Assembly (NCBI GenBank): GCA_002786065.1
Contig: NHNY01000004.1
Coordinates: forward strand, 1,178,001-1,242,000
Source of the DNA: Microcyclospora pomicola
Lineage: Eukaryota; Ascomycota; Dothideomycetes; Capnodiales
DNA: 64,000 bases
Direction: 5' to 3'
How positions within the stretch are numbered: position 1 is the first letter of the stretch; every line of letters begins with the position of its first letter. The notes beneath the pieces are model-generated. The model ran no database searches. It saw only the letters and a list, made by a program, of their open reading frames with translations, and was not told the DNA's origin. The position numbers were made by a program, and so were the translations under genes. Below, in pieces: positions 51,746 through 63,657 of the stretch.

Positions 51746-53810
51746 TTACGACGCCATACGACCATTCCGCTCCAAACTCTCCCGGGCCAAGAAATTCTCC
51801 ATGAAGGTCATGTAGTCATATTTCTTCAAGCCACGATCCGCCTGCAGGTCCGGACCGCGATGCTCGGGCATGCTTTCCGTCAGCGTCTGCACGATCTCGT
51901 CCGGTATCAGAGAATGTGTGAGGTCGAGCTCGGTGACATAGGGTTTGCCGTCGGCGACTTCGCGGAAGCTCTCGAAGACTTGCTCGGCGGTGTTTTGATC
52001 TTCGGTCACGTCGACCATGAACCGGATGAACTGCTCGAACGACACGGAGCCGTCATGACCTGCGACCTCGGTGAAGCGCGCGTGCATCTCATCTTCATCG
52101 TAGACGAGCCCGAGGGAGGCGAGCGCGGCGGAGAACTCAAGCTCTTGGAGTGAGTTAGATAGATCACGGTCGAAGTGCCGGAAGACAGACTCGAATTCCT
52201 CCAGCTGAATAGGCGTGAGATTGGTCATGTTCCGTGCTACCACTTGATTGTCGAGGAAAGCAAGCTTCTTCTGGACAGAGGAGCGGACAAGTTGCAGCTC
52301 GTACGCTAGCTCGTCGTAGGTGTATGTGGTGTAGTCGTTCTCTTCGATGTTAGCTTCTTCGCATTGTTGTGAGAGTGCAGCAATGATCTCAAGATATTGG
52401 TCCATTGGTGGCAAGCTCTTAGCAATCAAGCTGGTATGCTCGAGCTGGTCTTCCACTTCGCCATCTAGTCCAGATATGCTCAAACTGATTGTATTGAGAG
52501 CAAGTGCGAAGTCGTTAGCTTTGTCGGCGAAATTACGGCGCAGAGCGTTCTTGATGTCACGAATGGCGTTATTGATCACCTGGCTACGGGTGCGCTCAGC
52601 TTCCATGAGAACGTTCCATGCTGCATCGAGGGCATCTAAGCGGAGCTCTGCCGGAGGCTCATATGGACGCAATCGATATGTGCTGAGTTTGGTCTTGATG
52701 TTGCCGAGAAGGCCAGCCAAATCGCTTTTCTCTGCCACCCAATTACGCTTTTCCCGCATCTTGTAAGCAGTGAAGTCCCGACTCTGCTGCTTCGCCTCCT
52801 TATACGTGCCATCGTGCTTAGCGGCTTCCCATGCCTTCTTTTGCTCCGCGATCTGCGTCAGCAACGCTCGCATGCGCCGTTCGAAGTTGTTCTGCATCTC
52901 CCATGCGCCGTTCATATTCGCCACAAACTTTTCCACTCTCCGTCCGGCATTCTCCACCTTCTCCATCTGTGAAAATGCATGGAACCAGTATGCGATATAT
53001 GTCATCAGTGATCGCTCATCCGGCTTCGTAACATCACACACATCCTCCACATCCAGCAAGTCAGGGATACCGATCTCCTTAGAAGCGATATCGAAAGCCA
53101 GTTGCATGTTTCCTCGGTGATCCGCCTTGTCCAGCTTATCAAAATCGATCAAATCCGGTCGGTGTATGTCCAGGAGCGCACAAAATGCCAACCCATCGTT
53201 CCAGCTCCCCGAAAAGTCCCTCACTTCCACCTCATCATAGCACGCCGTTTTTCGTTGACACCACAGTAACAGACCCTCCCGCGCGCTCAATCCCTGATCG
53301 TTGATGTCACTGATCGTGAATCGCAAGATCAAAGTCCAGATCAGCCCAAGAATGATCTTGCGATTCCCGTCCACTATATCCTCCGCGCCGATATTTGTCA
53401 ATTGGATCTTCCGGCTCTTGATGAAGTCCAGTGCGATGTTGACGTTCTCGAAGCGCTGAACACGCAGTTTCGGCCGGGCTGCATAGCGGCCTAAAGATTC
53501 TTGAGAGAGGATTTCCAGCAGATGGATTAAGATGGTCCCGTCGGAGAGATCGGTGACGAGGTTGGTGATCGAGACATTACGGATCTTGAGCTTGCTGTTG
53601 AGCCTGTATGGTGAAAGCACTTTGCGTTAGTTTCCATGACAGAGGTGTTTGGAAGAACAGGGAGTGAACCCACCACTTCCCAAATGTTTTCTCTTGGACC
53701 TGTGCACCATCGGAAAGCAGGAACAGTCAGCATTCGATGATTCTGCTAATCTAGGCTCCTCATCCGCATCATCGTACCTTGATCCAAGTGTTTTCCAGCA
53801 GTACAGCCAT
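51746..53810 (-). CDS. acnA: Alpha-actinin
   Basis: Three exons, 53810-53778 (11 codons), 53699-53674 (26 nt) and 53603-51746, give 638 aa. Splicing two tiny first exons yields MAVLLENTWIKVQEKTFGKW then LNSKLKIRNVSITNLV, the classical start of the actin-binding module. Two CH domains follow (about 5-110 and 120-230: DLSDGTILIHLLEILS, GSWNDGLAFCALLDIHRPDL), then two spectrin-like helical repeats (about 250-490) and a C-terminal EF-hand region (HFDRDLSNSLQELEFSAALA). Two spectrin repeats rather than the four of animals is the known fungal form. It crosslinks actin filaments; in Aspergillus and fission yeast it works in septation and at the hyphal tip. Confidence 0.95.
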
Positions 53811-54284
53811 GCTAGAACAACATGAAACAGTGATCTATGACCCCGCACACCTCTGCGGCCTGCCCACTCAATGCAGCTAAATGTCTGTTATGCGCAAGAG
53901 CTTAGACGCGTATGTTATGGCCAGTAATAATTCGCGGGATTCGCAATGTCGGAGACCTGATGTCAATCTTCCTAGTAATGTTGGTGTTGCTGCTGCTATT
54001 GATCGTGCCGCTTGCATAGCAACACACCCCAGGGAGGCCAGGGTCTCGCCGAACGTGCCGAACCCTACACAAATTCCAACCCTCGATCGATGTTTTTAGT
54101 CACGTTTCATTGGGCTGGTATCCCTTTTATTGTAACCAATACGCAGGCCAGAGACTACATCCATCAGTGCGTATGTAATACCATTTGTACCTGTCTTTGA
54201 AGTGATGTGGTATTCTATCAGACAATGAACCATTGATTTAACACAAGAGAATTGAGCGGTACGCCTGGAGATCAACTGGAGTGC
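53811..54284. other. Intergenic region upstream of alpha-actinin
   Basis: A stretch of 474 bp between the alpha-actinin ATG and the stop of the permease gene, both minus. No additional gene or repeat is seen. Confidence 0.4.
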
Positions 54285-55805
54285 TCACTTCACTGTCACT
54301 TCCGAACCTGACTCCTTTCTTCTTTGTAGCCAGATCAGTGATGTAAGGACCCAGCTTGCAGCCATGCTTGCAAACAAGATGCCCATCATCACCCAGTTGC
54401 TACCGACATACACCGGAGATCTTGTTGCATCTGCTGGCCAGCCCTTAAACAAGGCGTAATTTGTGACCACACTTCCCAGGTTACCCAGCCCAGAGACCAA
54501 GGCTGTGGCCGCTGCGACACCAACCTCGCCATGTCTTTTCTGGAAGATTTCTGCAGCCCACGTCATGGTGATCGGCACAGTCGGTCCCAGTCCAAAGCCG
54601 ACAAGGAGAAGCCCGAAGTAACGAGCCCATTTGGCTGGATCTGAATCGCCAGCATAAGTAGCGATCAGAAGTCCGATGATCTGTAAGAATGTAGGTATAG
54701 AGAAGAACAGAGCGCGATGGCGGTGAAAATGGTCGCTGATTGGCGTGACGATCAGAATACCAAAGAGGTCGCAAATCCAGATGGGTGCATAGAGGAGACT
54801 GAGCTCTATTCCGGAATATGATGGGTTGATGGCACTGAGAATGACGGTCCCGTAACTTTGGACACCATTACCAACGCCGACCACACCAAAATACATAATG
54901 ATCAACGGCCAGATTCTCCAATCCAGCAGCACAGCACCGAGGTCGCGCCAGTTCCATGCATTGTTCGTGTAGGCTCGCTTGAGGTCGTGGTAATGCAGCA
55001 CGGCGTCATCTCCCTTGAGAGCTGGGGGAGCACGTGGAAGATGCTTTGCTATCCAACCGCGTCGTCTGACCTCACCCGGAGGAGAAGGTCGTTCCGGCAG
55101 CCACCAGAGCAGGCTGAATCCCATTACCAAAGTCACCAGACCCCAGAGCAGGAACATCCATTGGAACCCCACTAGCCCCCCGTCGCCATCCATCTTCTGA
55201 AATCCCGCGCTCACTAAACCAACTACGGCGGCGGAGAGCTGAGAGGCTGTGAAATACCATCCGACCCGCTTTGCCATCCTTTGTGGAGGGTAGAAAAGTG
55301 TGAGAAAGAAAGAAAGGCCAGGCCATAGTCCAGCTTCAACGGCACCGAGGAGAAGGCGTAGCGAATAAAAGCCGCCGGCATTCTGCATTCCCACTCCCGC
55401 GGTGCCAATGATGCCAACACTGATGACAATCCGTGCCAGCCATACTGGGGGCGATAGTTTGCTCATAGCCAGATTGGACGGCACCTCCAGCACAACATAA
55501 GAGGCGTAGAATAGTGCAAGACCAGTAGAGACCTGATGAGGCGTGATGTGGAGGTAAGACTGTAGATCGTGGCCCTGGGCCTTATTCATAGTCTGTGCCA
55601 GGCCGACATTGGCACGCACAGCAGAGCATAGAAAGTACAGCAACCAGAAAGGAGGGATGATTCTGAGGTCCAATTTGCGGTAAATCTTTCGCATCTGCGG
55701 TGATGATCCGGAGTCGTCACATCCATTTTCAGTAGTAGTGTCGTGGGGATGAATGGCGGGATCAAGATCTGACGAAACATCGTGAATTGACTGTGATTTC
55801 GCCAT
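54285..55805 (-). CDS. Dal5-family MFS permease (anion:cation symporter type)
   Basis: A single exon of 506 aa. The N-terminal 40 residues are cytoplasmic; RKLDLRIIPPFWLLYFLC starts TM1 as in allantoate permease (Dal5) relatives. Other family marks are NVGLAQTM, FYASYVVLEVPSNLAM, LGAVEAGLWPGLSFFLTLFY, KRVGWYFTASQLSAAVVGLVSAG and the late MTWAAEIFQKRHGEVGVAAA. Twelve segments are expected at the plasma membrane. Known relatives import allantoate, nicotinate, biotin, pantothenate or other carboxylates; the substrate here cannot be told. It is divergent from sec12, with 507 bp in between. Confidence 0.92.
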   Translation of the reverse strand: MAKSQSIHDVSSDLDPAIHPHDTTTENGCDDSGSSPQMRKIYRKLDLRIIPPFWLLYFLCSAVRANVGLAQTMNKAQGHDLQSYLHITPHQVSTGLALFYASYVVLEVPSNLAMSKLSPPVWLARIVISVGIIGTAGVGMQNAGGFYSLRLLLGAVEAGLWPGLSFFLTLFYPPQRMAKRVGWYFTASQLSAAVVGLVSAGFQKMDGDGGLVGFQWMFLLWGLVTLVMGFSLLWWLPERPSPPGEVRRRGWIAKHLPRAPPALKGDDAVLHYHDLKRAYTNNAWNWRDLGAVLLDWRIWPLIIMYFGVVGVGNGVQSYGTVILSAINPSYSGIELSLLYAPIWICDLFGILIVTPISDHFHRHRALFFSIPTFLQIIGLLIATYAGDSDPAKWARYFGLLLVGFGLGPTVPITMTWAAEIFQKRHGEVGVAAATALVSGLGNLGSVVTNYALFKGWPADATRSPVYVGSNWVMMGILFASMAASWVLTSLIWLQRRKESGSEVTVK

Positions 55806-56312
55806 AACTGCCGTAGGGCTTTTCGATATGTTGAACGTTGCAGCGCACTGAATTATGAAGTCTGAGGAGGAAATAAGGATAACTTGTACGAGATGAGAGG
55901 TGAGCAGATACTTAGAATCAGTAAAACAAAAAAGTCGGCCATAAAGTTCTCCAGGGTTTGGGTCACTGTGCTACAACCGACGCCTTTATTGTATGCGAAC
56001 ATTGTCTTTCCATATCTCCCGTATCTGTTGCTGAACGAGATCGACCCGAGGCTATCGATGAGGTGAGACAGATATGCTTCATAATGGTAAGGTAAGTATC
56101 AAAATAAAGTCAGATGAGCAAGTGTGGTGTTGCATGTTATATAGTTCTACGGAGCCACCACGAGCTTGCCCGACGTCATGAGAACAACGTGTTTCCAGCG
56201 TGGACTTCAATGCATACATGTACATACCTACATATTTTTTTGTACATGAGTCAAACGCATAACGCACATCATCCCCCACGATCGCTATCCTACGCACCTC
56301 GTAATTCTGACA
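55806..56312. promoter_or_regulatory. Divergent promoter of the Dal5-type permease and sec12
   Basis: A stretch of 507 bp between divergent ATGs. It contains AT-rich pieces with ATACATGTACATACC near 56213. No specific operator could be named. Confidence 0.4.
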
Positions 56313-58504
56313 ATGCCTCCTGCGTCGAAGTCGAAGGTGTCTTACGCCAAAGCCACACTTCCCTACCCGATTTTCGCGGCCGACTTTGACCCCTACAACA
56401 GGGGGTACTTGGTAGTCGGCGGTGGAGGTGGAGAGAGCAAGACTGGAGTCCCCAATCAAATCGTAAGCTGAATCCATGCGCCGAAATATGTGAGAGCAGT
56501 TCTAAGACGCTGCTCTAGTCTGTGCTCGATGTCTCCGATCGCTCGACAATCACGACGGCCGCCGAGATCGATCTTTCGCGTGGTGAGGACTCCGTCCAGT
56601 CCCTGGGTACCCTGGCCACCAAGGATGGCCTGATCGCTTTTGCTGGTATCAACTCATCCGAAGCTGATCAGAGTGCGGGCAAAAATGAACATTTGCGATC
56701 CTTCGAAGTCAAGTTTCCTCCACGCAAGAGACAGAAGACAGCTGGCGAGGATGAGAAAGGACAGGTCAATATGCTGGCGAGGACATCACTTTTTGCGTCG
56801 CCAACAGCGGCAGGGAAAGAGACATATCAGCGATTGTTGAGGTTATCGCCGGCGCAAAAGCGGGAATCTGGTAGTAAGAGGGTTGGCGCCATCGCTACGG
56901 GCATGGCTACAAACTCGGAGGTTGTAGTCTTCGATGCTACAACTGCAACACCAGGAAAATCTGATGTTCTTACCCGCATCTCCTTGGAGAAACAAGAAGC
57001 AGCCGATCTGGACATTATCGAGGCAACGCCATCGGAGTTCAGCTTGACATACTGCACGGACTACGATATCTATGAGCAGACGTACCAGTACGATTTCACA
57101 AAGAAACAGACTGTCAAGACGCCTAAAGGTCCTCGAAAAGTACATCAAGTACCGTTTCCAGATGCTGCAGAAAAACCAGGATCTAGACCCAAGATTCGGG
57201 CGATACGCTTCTTGAACAGTCAAAACGTGATTGCCTTGCTTAACAGACCGGGCAAAGCCGGCGTAGAACTACGCATCTACCATCTATATCCTACGGGACC
57301 TGCTATTCAGACACTACAGAAGAGACTCCCGTCGCGCATCAAGCAAGCAGCCAGCATGGACATTTGTGTGCTCGATGCCGACAAGAGCGGCAACCAGCAA
57401 TTCGTAGTCGCTGTTGCCGGCCAGGACATCAGCATTGAAGTCTACACTACCGAGTTCAAGAATGCGACCGACACATTTTCATCTTTTCAGTCATATCTTA
57501 CACTGCGCGATGTTCACGAACATCAGATGACCAAGATATGCTTCTCACCTTTCCATTCGCCAGTTCGTGCCTCCGACACAACCGAGTCCAAACAACATCC
57601 AGGACCGCAATATACTCGTCTTGCGTCAGTCAGCTACGGAAATACGGTCGTGGTCGACACATTTCCACTGTCACCTCTAGAACCCAAAAACAAGGACTCA
57701 AGATATGTCCTGACAAAACCTGGGGACTACATGACTACCTTGTTCACCTACGGCTTGGTCATTTCAGCTATCATTCTTGTGTCCGCAATTCTTCTGCAGT
57801 CATACATCAACGGAGTTGCAGATTCGGAGGATGGCCTTCTTGGTTTCTTGCCGAAAGAGGCGCGCGATTTCCTCAACACTCCGGCGAGACCCACTTCTGG
57901 CGCAGCAAAAGAGGCTGGATATACCTTCATCTCTGCGGCGGACGAGACGATGCAGTCTATCTCATCGACAGTGGTTGATGGTGGAGCTTCAATCGTATCT
58001 ACAGCTAGCGCAAGCGTGCAGTCCCTCGCACCTGATTTGGCCGATGTCAGTGACATTGTATCGTCCGCCACCGATGCTGCCGAGGGCAGCGTATCCTCTG
58101 CTGTGGAAGAGATTCAGGATACAGTCAGTTCAGTAGCTGCCAGTGTCGTCCCGACCAGCATACCTAGCACAGCTCGCCTGCAAGACTTGATTGATGAACA
58201 TTTGCCCTCCGTCGCATCTACACCCGATGGTCCCCACAAAGCACTTGTCATCCGCTCACATCCTGAGAATGAAGAAGAGCTGGCGATTGACGTCCACGGC
58301 GACAAGGAAGCATATCTTACGCAGGATAAGACGGCCAAGCACTGGGATGAGCTTGACGAACACCAGCGCGCTGCTTGGAAACAAAGATTGATGAAGACCG
58401 GTCAGTGGGTAGAAGGACAGGGGTCAGCGGTGCTAAAAGGCGTCCTGTTCAGTGAATATGCTGGCCTGGTCGGGCAAGTCATTGGCGAGGCATTGCGAGG
58501 CTGA
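56313..58504 (+). CDS. sec12: Sec12, exchange factor for Sar1 (COPII initiation)
   Basis: Exons 56313-56462 and 56519-58504 (56-nt intron) give 711 aa. The N-terminal beta-propeller carries the Sec12 'K-loop' signature, GYLVVGGGGGESKTGVPNQI (about 31-50), which binds potassium and is needed for nucleotide exchange on Sar1. A single membrane span lies at about 457-479 (LFTYGLVISAIILVSAILLQ). The remaining 230 residues face the ER lumen and include a long Ala/Ser/Val-rich repeat-like segment (SISSTVVDGGASIVSTASAS ... TDAAEGSVSSAVEEI). Fungal Sec12 proteins have variable lumenal tails; this one is fairly long. It ends without an HDEL signal. Confidence 0.92.
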
Positions 58505-58678
58505 TTTCTGTCGATGTGACGGACTCGCGGAATTGACACCTTGTTGTTCTAAGTAGATCTGCTCTTCTCATCAATAGTCCCTCGTCGACCAAACATGTTT
58601 CCGCAGTGCTATTCATCTAATCGTCTTTATTTCGTTCTATACGTTTCGACTTTGCAGTCCCGTTCCTCTTCCAATCCC

Positions 58679-59798
58679 TCACTCTCCTGGACAAAACTTC
58701 GCCACGTATTCTTCCAATATGCTCAGCGACAGGTTGCTTCCTCCACACAGCACGATCACCACATTGCTCTCCTCGCTAAAGTTCTTGACATGCTTCTTGA
58801 TACCGCCATTGTAGCACAGCGCCACACTCGCCCCACACGCCGGCTCCACGAGCATCCTCTCATCGTCCGCGAACCGCTTGCACGCTCGCACAGCATCAGC
58901 GTCCGAGACCACCACACACGTCACCTGATCCTTCTTCATGCCGTACTTGAATGTCTGCTGTGCGACCGTCCGCGCTCCGAGGCTGGTCGCGATGCTCGTG
59001 ATAGCCGGCAACGTGACTAGCGAGCCTTGCTCCACGGACAACGCGAGGGAGTCCGCTCCGCGAGTTTCCGACGCGATGACCTGCGTCGTCTTCGCTCGCG
59101 CCTCGAGCCCTTGCATGATGCCGCAGAGCAACCCTCCACCACCTACACTGCAAACAATGGCATCGGGTTCAGTCCCCTGATCCGCACTCTCCTCAGGAGA
59201 CGGGTAATGCACGCCGACCGCCGCCATCTGCTCGAAGATCTCGGGCACCATCGTCGCGTTGCCCTCCCAGATCTGCGGCGCGTCGAACGGCGGGACATAG
59301 ACGGCGTCATCGCCGCGCGCCCGCGCTGCCGGCAAGAGCTCCTGCACGAGATGCTCGTTGGCTTCATACCACGACGCGCCGTGCTGGATGACGTCGCGCG
59401 CCCCGGCGTCACGCAGCTTGCGGATCGTGTACGCCGTCGTCGACAAAGGGACGACGATCGTGGCCGGGCAGCGCAGCGTCTGCGCGGCGTGGACACATCC
59501 GAGCCCAGCATTGCCGCCGGAGCTGCAGAAGAAATGGACGCTGGGGCTCGCCTGGTCGGCGACGGTGGCGAGATGGGCGAGGAGGAAATTGCCGATGCCT
59601 CGTGATTTGAACGAGCCTGAAGGTTGCAGGTTTTCGAGCTTGAGGAAAATGTTACTGTGATCGTCATGTCAGAGATGAGCAAGAAGGTCAGTGCACGTCC
59701 ATATCTTACCATCCTGCTGCTCTTGAAAGTGGCGCGGATCGCACCAGAGGAGTCTTAACCCAGGGCACTTTCTCCTGTTTCTGGTCGGGAGAGGACAT
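58679..59798 (-). CDS. PLP-dependent L-serine/threonine dehydratase (catabolic)
   Basis: Exons 59798-59710 and 59654-58679 (55-nt intron) give 354 aa. The join produces CNIFLKLENLQPSGSFKSRG, in which K46 of SFKSRG forms the internal aldimine with PLP. Other family marks are CSSGGNAGLG, which contacts the cofactor carboxylate, VGGGGLLCGIMQGL as the tetraglycine phosphate loop, and a late IVLCGGSN. No C-terminal ACT regulatory domain is present, so it is the catabolic serine-dehydratase type (Cha1-like) that turns serine or threonine into pyruvate or 2-oxobutyrate and ammonia. There is no clear mitochondrial presequence. It is convergent with sec12, 174 bp between stops. Confidence 0.93.
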
Positions 59799-60384
59799 GA
59801 TGTGGCCGTTGTGCACAGTTAAGCAATCAGTTTCTCCACCCTGATGTACGGTCTAACTTGTGGACTTCTCGACGGGCCGGATGATGGATTTTATACAAAC
59901 GCAAGAAAATTCCATTCCCGACCAGACTCTTCGATGTCGTATCATCCTGTTGTAGATCATACATGTACAGGGCGTGAGAAAGATGACTAGTTGTGCTTTG
60001 ACACCTTCCGCTTCGAGTCGGGGAAGATGATATCGCATTGCGCTGCCCTCGATCGGTCAACCATCAACGTCGACCAACATATCAAGCGACCATATTCATA
60101 CAACTTTACGGCTCTGTACATCTCGCCTGCAGTGCATAAGCATACGGGTGGACGGTGCAAAAGTTTGTGTGGCAGTTGTAGACAGTAGAACTCGCATCCG
60201 ATCTGCCTGATGCCAACAAATGTCACCTATCACTTCGATACGTGTACGGGTGTGTGGGCTGCAAGCATGAACAAGATTGATCTCATACTTGATATCTCAT
60301 TATGTAGGATGATGCACGCTGGCTATGACTATGCAAAACTAGGAAAGGGTGCGCTGACTGGACGCATCACAACGATGCAATACT
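59799..60384. other. Intergenic region upstream of the serine dehydratase gene
   Basis: A stretch of 586 bp between two minus-strand genes. Frames are short and the composition is ordinary. No RNA or repeat is seen. Confidence 0.4.
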
Positions 60385-63300
60385 TTATGACTGGAAGGAG
60401 AGCGCGACAACAGCAGTGCTCGAGGGGGTCACCGGCGAGAGGGCCTCGGTGATGTTGAAGTCCGTGGAGTTTGACTGTCGTGTCCAGAGCTGGGGCAGCA
60501 CTTCCTCGCCGTCAATGGTCAAGCTTCGAGCCTTGGATGATCCCACTGGGTTCAACAGCACCTCGGACATGATGATGTTACCTCTTGCACCGCCTGAGCA
60601 GCTGATGACCGCCGTGAGATTGATGTACAGGTTTCCGTGGTGCATTTCGACACCGGGATCGCCCTGCGCGACACTCAAGCTCCATGGACCGAACGTCTGG
60701 AATGTTTGGGAGTTGCCTTTGACTGTGTAGGTGTCGGAGGATTGGTAGCTGTCAGAGGTGCTAGGTCCGCTTGGCGGACCAGTCAGCCATCTGACCGTGC
60801 AGTCGGCATCGTCGTTAACAATTTCACCATTGAGCTGGTTAAAGGCACCCAAGACGAATGTAAGTTCGTAGCTGATGCCAGGGCACATCTTTGCCTGAAT
60901 TGCGGTCAATGCCGCCTGACATCCCGAACTAGGCAGATTCATCATGGAGATACCAACACAGCCAATGGTATCTCCGTTCGCACCGGTATAAAGGGAGGGG
61001 AAGAGATCGATGTTGTCTGCCAGGGTACAGCCGGGGTAGGCAGCCGAGGTCCAGTTGACGGCACTGGGCGCCCAGGTCGCAAAATCCGGGTTCTGAACAC
61101 CTTGATCCGGTGCGCACTCGCCTGGCTTGGGAGTGTAACATTGGCCGCTCACGCAGTACGCTGGGTTGCATACGTTGCCGCAGCTGCCGCAGTTGTTGGG
61201 GTTGTTGCGGAAATCCAAACAAGTAGATCCACACTGATCCTTAGGGCAACCACAGGCGCCACCATCGCGGCAGGAAGAGTTCGGTCCACAGATTCTTCCG
61301 CAAGCACCGCAGTTGTAGTTGTCCTTCCCATGGAAAAGATCAGCACAATAGAAGACGGAACGGTCGGCGTTGGCACACGTGTCTGGAGGGCTGGAGCAGA
61401 AGCAGGCACACATGGCATTCTGTGCCTTGTAGAAAAGATTGCGGCCAGTCGAAGTCGCGGCCACGCCGGTGAAGTACGCGGCTTGCGCTGTGCAGGCGAG
61501 AGCACTGATGACTTCCCACCATCCGTCGAACTCGGCCCAGCAGGAGGCAATCATCATTGTGCCGAAGATGCCGTTGCAGCTCTGCCAGCCGAAATGTTCG
61601 CAAGAGTCATAGCATAAGCTTTGGACGGCACAGGAACCGTCAAAGTCATAGGGACTCAGCTGCCATCTGTCGTCGAGGTTGTCGCAGAAGTTACCCTGGC
61701 CTTCCTCGTAGCCTTGCTTCGTTAAGGCTACGAGGTTGGCAGGCGATTTGGGACACTTAGGAGCGGGACCATCCGAATCAGATCTCGCACGAAGCTTCTC
61801 GCCAAGCTCGAGGTTCCTCTTGCGATTCTTACGTGCAGATGCCACAGCAGGAATGTCCACTGGTAGTGCCTTCATGTTGCCGGTGTCCGTTCCCTTCACG
61901 AACGAGCTGACAGCAGCGTTGGTCACCCACTTGTAGCTGGAGCCACCTTGTGACACGGTGATGCCACCATAACAGTCGTAGCTGAAGATGGAGGTGACGA
62001 GGTTGTTGACGAACGATGTGCCGGTCGATGCACTGGTGAGCAGAACGCTTCCGTTGCTGTGCATAGCCACATATAGTGGGCTTGAGGATCCAGCGTAAAT
62101 AAGATCGTACAAGTCAGATCCTGAGACGCTCTGGAAGTAGAAAGGCGGCAAGACCAACGTCTCGGGGTTCAGGATGGGATCATCCGCAGCGGGTGCAACA
62201 GTGGGCTGGAGGAGCGGTCCCACTGATCCTGTCCTGCTAACCATGGGAATGAAGTTCTCGTTGAGGACAGTGAACTGAGCCGAGGGCGCAGCTGAAACCA
62301 TACAAGGTGCAGAAGGTAGATCGGTACCAGTTGGCTGGGTGAGACCGATGGTGTCAGAAGCTGAGCCTGTGGCAGCAACATCCGGCAACTGGAATTCAGT
62401 ATATGTGTAGGTTTGTATGAAGATGTTGTCATCATCTGGTGTCTCCTGAGCGCCTGTAGCTGTGTATGCGGGGTCATTTGTGACCAAAGCGCTTGGGGTG
62501 GTGAAGTCAGCGAATGTGACCTGAGTCTCAGTGGTAATCGTGGGAACTGTCGTTGCTGGCACATAGGGCGTCAAAGTCGGAGCCTGTAACGTCCAGCATG
62601 GTCAGTCACGTGTAAGGGAGAAGATTGTGATCATGCACTCACAGCATTGATGGCACCTGGCACGTCTCGTGGACAGCCGACGTCCCAGAAGATGTTGAGG
62701 TTGCTCGACTGAGGTAAGAAGTCCTTGTAAAGAGCGTTCTTGTATAGCTGACACGCGCCCCCCAAGCCGAGCTGGATGGAGAATGCGGAACAACCGGACG
62801 CAGCAAGACAAAGCTTCTGGCAACCCTTCCAGTTATTGTCTTGGAATTTGGTCGAGTTGGCGAAGGATTTGTCGTACGAGGTACGCCAGCCATTGACTTG
62901 ACAGATGTCAGTGCTGTTTGCACAGCCTCGATCATAGAGTGTGTTGTTGCCCTTCAGCTTCTGTCCCACAATCGCGGCACTAATGCTACGTCAGTACACT
63001 GTAGCTCAGGTATGGACGTTGGGCGGATACTCACACTGGCAAGAAGTAGAGACGGCAGTTACCGTCTTCTACAGCAAAGCTCTGGCACAAGAGCTGAGAC
63101 TTGCATAGCGCGCCACATTGAGCAAGAACCGTGAAGCTGGATTGGTTTGACTGGAAGTATGCCGAGATCAAGCTGCCTCCAGTGATCCCACATTGTGGCT
63201 GTTTCTGCGCACCGGAGATCTGTGGTTGACATTGCTGGACAGCTGTTGATTGAGGAGGGGTCAGCGTCGTGACGATCGAAGTCGAAACGACACTCGGTGC

Positions 63301-63657
63301 CGTCAAGGTCAGCGACGTTGAAGTTGTGAGGGTCGATGTAGATGTTGAGGACTTAGTGGACGAGGTTGATGTGGACTTGATCGAGGAGGTGGAGGTTGAC
63401 TTGACGGAAGAAGTTGACTTGGAGGAAGAAGTCGACTTGGACGAAGATGTCGACTTGGACGAAGAAGTTGATTTGGAGGAAGAGGTCGACTTGGAGGTTG
63501 ACTTCACGGTCGAGGTCGATGTTGACTTCGAGGTCGATTTTACGGTCGACGTGGTCTTGGTCGTGGCGGCGGCGGCTCTTTCTTCAAGCTGACCCTCATG
63601 CTGGGCGGCAACAAAGCCGAGCGACGCAGACAGCGCCAACAAGATGTGGAAACGCAT
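60385..63657 (-). CDS. Large secreted protein: Ser/Thr-Lys linker, two apple/PAN-like domains, PLA2-like and Cys-rich modules
   Basis: Exons 63657-63035, 62979-62643 and 62583-60385 (introns of 55 and 59 nt) give 1052 aa. Signal peptide: MRFHILLALSASLGFVAA. A repeated Lys-Ser-Thr-Ser stretch (about 35-110) is a probable O-mannosylated linker. Two apple/PAN-like modules follow (TVLAQCGALCKSQLLCQSF; GCQKLCLAASGCSAFSIQLG). A central module has YDFDGSC, then CAVQSLCYDSC (638-648) and CNGIFGTMMIASC, reminiscent of phospholipase A2 but without its His-Asp pair. Next comes a stretch of CGxCGxxC repeats (NCGACGRICG, NCGSCGNVC), and last a beta-sandwich-like domain. A KNRKRNLELGEKLRARS segment could be a Kex2-type processing site. 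No GPI signal is evident. It is likely a cell-wall or extracellular protein; activity unknown. Confidence 0.78.
63345..63560 (-). repeat. Imperfect hexa-/nonanucleotide repeat coding for Lys-Ser-Thr-Ser
   Basis: Within the first exon of the secreted protein, units coding KSTSSS, KSTSTS and similar occur about a dozen times in a row, with nucleotide-level similarity between units. Such in-frame repeats change in copy number readily. Confidence 0.85.

Noticed and set aside
63345-63560. CRISPR-like or satellite repeat
   Set aside because: The repeats are in frame and code for the KSTS linker of the secreted protein; no unique spacers are present.
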